Shown in pieces: positions 59,601-64,000 of a stretch of DNA of 64,000 nucleotides. How positions within the stretch are numbered: position 1 is the first letter of the stretch; each line of letters begins with the position of its first letter. The notes beneath the pieces are model-generated. The model did not search any database. It had not been told where the DNA came from and worked only from the letters and a program-made list of their open reading frames with translations. The DNA is from Lactarius indigo (taxonomy: Eukaryota; Basidiomycota; Agaricomycetes; Russulales; Russulaceae): positions 62,001 to 126,000 of the forward strand of contig JAFKAC010000041.1 in the NCBI GenBank assembly GCA_025766275.1, read 5' to 3'. The translations under genes and the position numbers were made by a program.

Positions 59601-60831
59601 ACTCATGCGCGACGCGATACAGTCCGCGCGGAGTGTGTGCGATGCTCGCGAGGCGTTCTCCTGCGCCAGACTGGATTTCGAGATGGCCGCCGCCGATTGC
59701 GATGCGGTAGCCAAGGCTGTCGAGTGCCCCGAGGGATACTAGGGTGTAGCCGACTGACGGTGCGTGCAGCACGTTCTCGAGCGTGAGCTTGGACTCGCTG
59801 TTTCCGTTCGGCGCACTGACCACCATGCTGCCAGTGCCCACAGCCGGGAACTGCTGGCCGTTGGCCGCGTTCAGGAAGACCGGATGCTCGAGCGATCGGT
59901 AAGTCAAGAAGTCGTCGCGATAAGGCGAAATATGGCGCGTGGCGCCGGAATCGTAAAGTTCTACACAGGTGGGTCTCACCGCCTCCATCTGCGTGATAAC
60001 AGCTGCTGCGAGCCCGCCAGACAACGCGGCGCTCGCCCCTGTTTCTTCGCACTCTTGAGGGGTGAGATCTTGACTCTCCGGTAGCTCGAAGACATCCCCG
60101 GTGAACACGGCCGACCAGCATCCGTCTGGCTCAACGGACGTCCAGCCCTCTGCGCTGGCGTCGTCTTCAGGGATCGCCACGGCGTTGGCTGATCCAACTG
60201 GCTTGTTCTCGGGCTTGGTGGCATTTTGGTATGTCGGCGGTTGACTAGATTGCCCGGATGTGTTTGACTGATTTTGATTTTGGTTGGACTGGGTGTCCTT
60301 CTTCGGCGAACGGCACTCGCGTGCCCAGTGACCCAGTTTGCCGCAGTTGTGGCACTTGCCTTTCCTCCGCTTCTTTCCGCCGTCCCCTTGCGTTGCCGCC
60401 ATCGCTTCATCCTGGCTCTGGGGTTGCTTCCCTTTGCCGGATGTAGCTCCATCACGCTTGCGCCGCGCCGCCAAGCGATCGGCCTCCTCTGAAATGTGAT
60501 TGATAAGGAGGTCAGGGTCGACGTTGGTGGAGGGTGATAGGACGCGTGCAGTGGTGAGCAATCCTGAGGCGAATTTTGACATTTTGTCAGGGATGGCCTT
60601 GATGATGGCCGATCGGTACTCCTTCTGGGTCATGGTGACTCCTACAGCCGCAAGTTCTTCACGCTTCACGCGCATCTGTCCGAGGAACGAACGAACGTCC
60701 CCGCCGCGCGGGCAACGCATCTCGGAAAAAGCAGTGAGCATGTCGGTCTCCGCGTACTGGCTCTTCACGCTGAACTCGGTAGTAACTTTGTTCCAGCGTT
60801 CTTCAGCTGAGGTGAGTGACTTCAAGCGCAT
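56656..60831 (-). CDS. Copia-2 Gag-Pol polyprotein (1391 aa), frame intact
   Basis: A single uninterrupted frame. In order: Gag (UBN2-type, RSFLGQMRVKREELAAVG); CCHC knuckle near residue 158 (CHNCGKLGHWARECRS); protease DSGA near 291 (LYDSGATRHISPY); integrase with an HHCC finger (HRRMGHIAPASA...CDACLYARATRQ) and D-D-E motifs near 488 onward (HTDVWGPAP, RSDRGGEYLSD, GVAERLNRTLVE); reverse transcriptase with YGLKQ and VHVDD near 1068; RNase H near 1250 (GYADADGSMTEDRRVITG, SKKQEIISLSTTESEY, TKHIDVRYHFIR). Gag seems to lack its first 70-100 residues. The frame stays open about 24 codons upstream of the ATG, so an upstream exon or 5' truncation is possible. Confidence 0.9.
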   Translation of the reverse strand: MRLKSLTSAEERWNKVTTEFSVKSQYAETDMLTAFSEMRCPRGGDVRSFLGQMRVKREELAAVGVTMTQKEYRSAIIKAIPDKMSKFASGLLTTARVLSPSTNVDPDLLINHISEEADRLAARRKRDGATSGKGKQPQSQDEAMAATQGDGGKKRRKGKCHNCGKLGHWARECRSPKKDTQSNQNQNQSNTSGQSSQPPTYQNATKPENKPVGSANAVAIPEDDASAEGWTSVEPDGCWSAVFTGDVFELPESQDLTPQECEETGASAALSGGLAAAVITQMEAVRPTCVELYDSGATRHISPYRDDFLTYRSLEHPVFLNAANGQQFPAVGTGSMVVSAPNGNSESKLTLENVLHAPSVGYTLVSLGALDSLGYRIAIGGGHLEIQSGAGERLASIAHTPRGLYRVAHECEGGYAVEVVSVMELHRRMGHIAPASARKLVEDRLITGIALNPNSREEHCDACLYARATRQPIPKMRVSPQATNFGDEIHTDVWGPAPVATRSGRRYFITFTDDATCYTVTYLLAKKSATFANYCQFEAWARTQDHCAAIKVLRSDRGGEYLSDAFSKHLADAGTARRLTVHDSPQLNGVAERLNRTLVEKVRALLHTAGLPQSLWGEALRHSTWLKNRTSTRALGGGTPWQALYGSPPDLSGLKRFGDPVWVHDPNGSKLDPRAREGRWIGFDTESRGHRVYWPSNRSVGVERNIYFAAAERLKGEKMDVPISKNSSEPRAASIPLLSPLPPSPSAPPQPAPAPTHPSRQSSLSSLSSLSEVESMLPEPEPEPEPERTTRLRKPSRIVRELQAGVGVASTRRSDPVIPRGISIPGSFAEDDGESIDMVWSVEGGLPTLRENWVGVEMALVAETADSEALEPRNLAEAKRRPDWPLWEQAIREELATLHAAGTWTLEHAPPGANVIGSKWVFKAKKDASGKVVRYKARLMAQGFSQVEGVDYFDTYAPVAQLASSRTVIAMANHLGLELHQMDIKGAYLNGELMPDEVLYMRHPPGYREDTSGRVLRLRKSLYGLKQAGRRWYQKFTQILSSLGFQQCKVDQAVFYKHIKSPRAIIVIAVHVDDCTIAASSAAAVDALKAGLHKHVEVTDLGELHWMLRIEVKRDRAGGTVHLSQWSYIDSILRRFGFDNAKTVSTPFDTQVRLTLEQAPADAAEFAVMRDVPYREAVGALNWAALATRPDIAFAVATVARFSANPGMAHWTAVKRIFRYLAGTHNLWLTYGEARRTLVGYADADGSMTEDRRVITGYAFLIDGGAVSWSSKKQEIISLSTTESEYVAATHGMKEALWLRNLLSEVFKPITNATTLFSDNQSAIALTKDHQFHPRTKHIDVRYHFIRWVVENGALRLVYCPTADMVADALTKALPSPKVKHFAECLGLRTV

Positions 60832-61109
60832 CAGGAAAACTACAAGGTCTTTACATGGGGCTTTGCGGACTTTGGGAAGTAGATAAAGTCAAGAAAGCTA
60901 AAAAAGCCATAAAGTGCCTATGACTTTTCTATGCTAGGTCTGTTTTCTTCAGAAAGTGAATTTTGCCTTATCAAAGTCAGTTGTACTTTGTGAAGTCGGT
61001 AAAGACTCCCCAACAAGACCGATAAGCACCGCATAAGCTCTTATGGAAGTCATCTCTAAAGCATCACAAAGCCAGAAATACGTGGTCAATTTTGCAGGCC
61101 CAGGATGGG
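60832..61109. other. Copia-2 upstream flank, content unclear
   Basis: No match to the 3' LTR and no gene. It contains AAAGTC/AAGTCA-like short repeats (for example 60885-60930 and 60965-61010). It is either leader sequence of Copia-2 or a junction with the channel pseudogene. Confidence 0.4.
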
Positions 61110-64000
61110 CTAGTAGCTTAGAAGGGTAACGTCATGATCTACTAGTACATGTAGATAGTACAGTACTACTGTGCCCGTAATACCGCACATTGAGCCCACG
61201 GAGATGTTTGAACCCCACACTGTGTACAGGATCATGTAGAAGAGGGTGAGTAAGGCGGTGTCGAGGATCCGCGTGATGCCAAAGATGATCAGTGACTCGA
61301 ATATCGAGCGCATCTTCTCAATCCGAGTCAGCATGTTCGCCTACTACTGTGCCCGTAATACCGCACGTTGAGCCCACGGAGATGTTTGGACCCCATACTG
61401 TGTACAGGATCATGTAGGAGGGTGAGTAAGGCGGTATCGAGGATCCGCGTGATGCCAAAGATGATCAGTGACTCGAATATTGATCGCATCTTCTCAATCC
61501 GAGTCAGCATGTTCGCCAATGACAGTCAGCAACAAGATGAGCTGGAAGACAATGTGCACAACCTTCAATGGATGCCGTCCAAATATACGGTCTCCACTCA
61601 CAGGCTGGATAAGTGTCTGGCAGAACATATTGTCGTTTACGGGTGGTCGCAAATAAAGTCAGCCTTTATAGCTTTGCGCTTGTCCAAGGCATCGTTAACT
61701 TCTTCTGCCATCGCTGCATTATTGATTGCCGGAAGAGGATCATTACGCTCGTTGATTGGAAGGTGATGTGATCAAAGACAAAGAGATGGAACTCACAGGT
61801 GTCCACTGTGTCTTCGTCGGCGGAATTCCGCAGTGTAGTACTTTGCTTGCAGGCGTGCCGCAGAGTATTGAGGGGTACGTCATCCGACTGTATGTCGCCA
61901 ATGAACAACATCTGCAGTATACTGAGCGACTTGTTCGTGACATGGCGTATGCATCCCCTGCTCCCCCTGGCAGTTGTATGGACCTGCGCTCCACCGGACA
62001 CATGATTAGATAGGGTCGTGTATACAGAGTCAGGGAACTGGAAAAGGACTCACGTGGGTGGGCCGCCGTTCGGATGCCGGGAGGCTGTAGTTTTGCACGA
62101 GGGTCTTCTGCAAATCGTCAGTCAGGGGTACGCTGGCAAGTCGCGCACCGTGGGGATCTGGATGACCGTGGAGCCAATTGCGAGCACGAGGTCGAGATGG
62201 ATGTTGCCCTGTATGAAGACACCACGCCAATCCGGTAGATAGGCGACAAATCGCACTGTGATCTCGACGTCAAACACGATAGTAAGCACTAGTTTGCCAA
62301 TGTTGAGGATCTGTTGGTGGGTCGGAGTGATATCTACCTCGCGCGTCGCTTGCAAGACAAGCGAAGTGAGAGCGAGAGCGACCCAACACCAACGGATGTG
62401 TTCATAAAGGTCCTGGACAAGATTTCTGCGTGCTGCACGGCGACGGCCAGCCACTCCGGCAGCCCACACCTCATCTTGCTCGTCAACGATGCGCTGAAGA
62501 CTAAATATATCATTTACTGGGTTGTACGAGAACAAATGCGTAACGGAAACTCACGGAGAAGCGCTAGAAGCGCGCTCTTTTGTGTTTCCTCCCTGATAGC
62601 TGAGAATGTGTTGGTAATCACAGCGACGAACAGGTTGATGAGCCAAAAATTGAGCACGACAAACAAATTATGAAAAAAAAGCAACAGATGAAGAATTCGG
62701 CATCGATCATGGAGTACATCAGCGACGACCACTGACATAAATCAATATAGGGTAGTTAATAAAGACACGTCGACTGACCCCAATGGCAGACGCCACGATA
62801 AACACTTGCAGAGCAGCAAAGTAAATTGTGTCAAAGCTCTCGATGTTACCTTGAGGATTGTTGGCTTCGGAAATTGAATGCGAAGATCTTCAGTCATTCG
62901 GGTCGATATCAGGCAAAACTGCTGACGAACCTTGCAGATCTGGCCGACCGACAGATATAACCCTTGATGGTAACATTCCGCCCCCCCTGCGTGATGTACG
63001 GCATTACAGTGAAGTTACCCGGGTCGATGTACCCCCCGCACGATTGGCTGAGCTTGGTCTCTGGCTCACCAAGGGTCGGCTCTGAGTAGCACGACCGGCA
63101 CAGCGAGCCCTTGAACGTCTGAATACCGGTGATCCTGATGAGAAACAAGCCGTCAGCTTGACCCTGAAAGCAAATAAACCGGTTCATCAAACACAGGGAT
63201 GAGACATACGAAAACACGGCCATCGCGAAAAGCACGAAATATGCCACGCTGGCAAGGAGCGGGCGCGCGGTCTTGAGCAAGCGCATGATAGTCTGCAAAT
63301 AAATGAATGTGGTGGCGACAACGTCGTAAGCGTCTCGATCGATGCGTCCGCCCGCCAATCAAACCACGTGATGCAGCACTCACCGTTGTGCCGGACGTGA
63401 TCGTGAGTAGCCTAGCAGTCCACAAGACGCTGAGCGCGCGGAATATACCGATGTGGTACCGCCCGCACTCGGCACCAGTCTGCGCCAGGACGAAGGTGAT
63501 CCAAAATGCGACGACGGCAATGGCATCGTTTCGCGTCCAGCTGTGGCGCAGGTATGGCAGGTTGCGACGCGTGACATCGCGCGCGAGGCGCATGGTAAAC
63601 TGAAAAGGTAACATGAGCGTGTCCTGAGCAGGCGTGGTGTACGGGGTCGTACCTGTCACAATCGTTGAAGACGAAGACGGTGTCTTCTCCAGAAGACTCG
63701 CGCTTGTGTCGGTGCGCTTTCGCGCCAGGGGTACCGAATTGACAAGAGTCGCACTCGAGGTGGCAGCTGAGGCATCGCTTAAGGGCGCGGGTGGGTCGTA
63801 TCTGGAAGAGAGGCCGGGAAGCGCGAAGGGCCAGGAGGCGTTCCTGTAGAAACTGCGGAGGTGGTGGAGGAGTGTGCCTTTGCGGCCAAGGTTTGCGGTT
63901 GGGTGAGTACTAGGGGAGGTGGCAGCAGAGTGAACGGCGGGCACGATCGACACGGAGCGAATCGAATAGTAGCGTACATGATCCTCGTCTTCGATGCTGG
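61110..64000 (-). pseudogene. CCH1-type high-affinity calcium channel fragment, decayed, continues past window edge
   Basis: Read from 64000 downward, exon-like segments match fungal Cch1: [59 protein letters not shown], then after a GTGAGT...TTGCAG intron [20 protein letters not shown] and TGIQTFKGSLCRSC. Further on are [38 protein letters not shown] and a second-repeat voltage-sensor region (LALTSLVLQATREVDITP). Defects: a one-base frame shift near 62946 (after YICR) and another at the T run near 62670-62677; TGA at 62122-62124 where a PWLTI-like sequence is expected; loss of recognisable pore sequence after that; and a duplicated exon at 61166-61517. The frame shifts could be assembly errors in part, but together they indicate a pseudogene. 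Confidence 0.72.
61166..61517 (-). repeat. Tandem duplication of one CCH1-like exon (about 176 bp units)
   Basis: Two adjacent, nearly identical units (61166-61341 and 61342-61517) encode the same segment, ANMLTRIEKMRSIFESLI followed by GITRILDTALLTL. Differences include a small indel (GTAGAAGAGGG versus GTAGGAGGG) and a few substitutions. The indel shifts the frame in the second unit. Confidence 0.82.

Larger units (their letters stand above)
56270..60890 (-). mobile_element. Second Ty1/copia element (Copia-2), 5' LTR not found
   Basis: Contains an intact polyprotein frame, a polypurine tract (GAGGGGGAG on the minus strand at about 56649-56657) and a probable 3' LTR below 56648. No copy of that LTR is visible upstream of 60831 to the point where calcium-channel sequence begins, so the element seems 5' truncated or rearranged. 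It sits at the junction between the broken DUF6535 copy 3 and the broken channel gene. Its family differs from Copia-1. Confidence 0.8.

Overview
This window reads as genomic DNA from a mushroom-forming basidiomycete (Agaricomycetes). Host genes are interrupted by many 45-70 bp GT-AG introns. There are several paralogues of the membrane protein family DUF6535, which is expanded in Agaricomycetes. The host single-copy genes have fungal orthologues, and the repeats are Copia and chromodomain Gypsy retrotransposons. No tRNA, rRNA or CRISPR array was seen. All gene models are read by eye from splice signals and reading-frame continuity.

Layout. 1-6438: a Copia LTR retrotransposon on the minus strand; its 3' LTR is cut by the window edge and its polyprotein is broken by one TGA. 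6439-9812: repeat remnants and an oppositely oriented solo LTR of the same family. 9813-14495: two DUF6535 genes on the minus strand, one long and one short. 14947-24775: three conserved minus-strand genes: a TMEM135-like membrane protein (11 exons), a TTC27/Emw1-like TPR protein, and a BOI1/BOI2-like SH3-SAM-PH polarity protein with an added C-terminal calponin-homology-like domain. 24973-26453: a divergently transcribed LARP7/Pof8-like RNA-binding protein.

25.0-56.2 kb is a tandem triplication of one module: a plus-strand LARP7-like gene facing a minus-strand giant DUF6535 gene. Copy 1 is intact except that its DUF6535 gene carries a 2.5 kb inverted-repeat transposon inside intron 1. In copy 2 the DUF6535 gene is intact (1673 aa), but the LARP7 copy is dead and split by a second inverted-repeat element, which itself holds a complete 8.4 kb Gypsy element with a perfect 5 bp target duplication. 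In copy 3 both genes are pseudogenes, and the DUF6535 copy is cut off beside a Copia element.

56.27-60.9 kb: a second Copia element with an intact 1391 aa polyprotein but no recognisable 5' LTR. 61.1-64.0 kb: a decaying fragment of a CCH1-type calcium channel with frameshifts, a nonsense codon and a tandemly duplicated exon; it runs off the right edge.

The most notable signals are these: the triplicated LARP7/DUF6535 module with paralogue-specific tandem repeats in the DUF6535 proteins; a Tf1-like self-priming arrangement in the Gypsy element (predicted 11-nt RNA 5' end complementary to the site just after the 5' LTR); an extra long post-pol reading frame in that element; and a pattern in which breaks in the Copia-1 and Gypsy frames are all TGA and the LTR differences fall at CpG sites.
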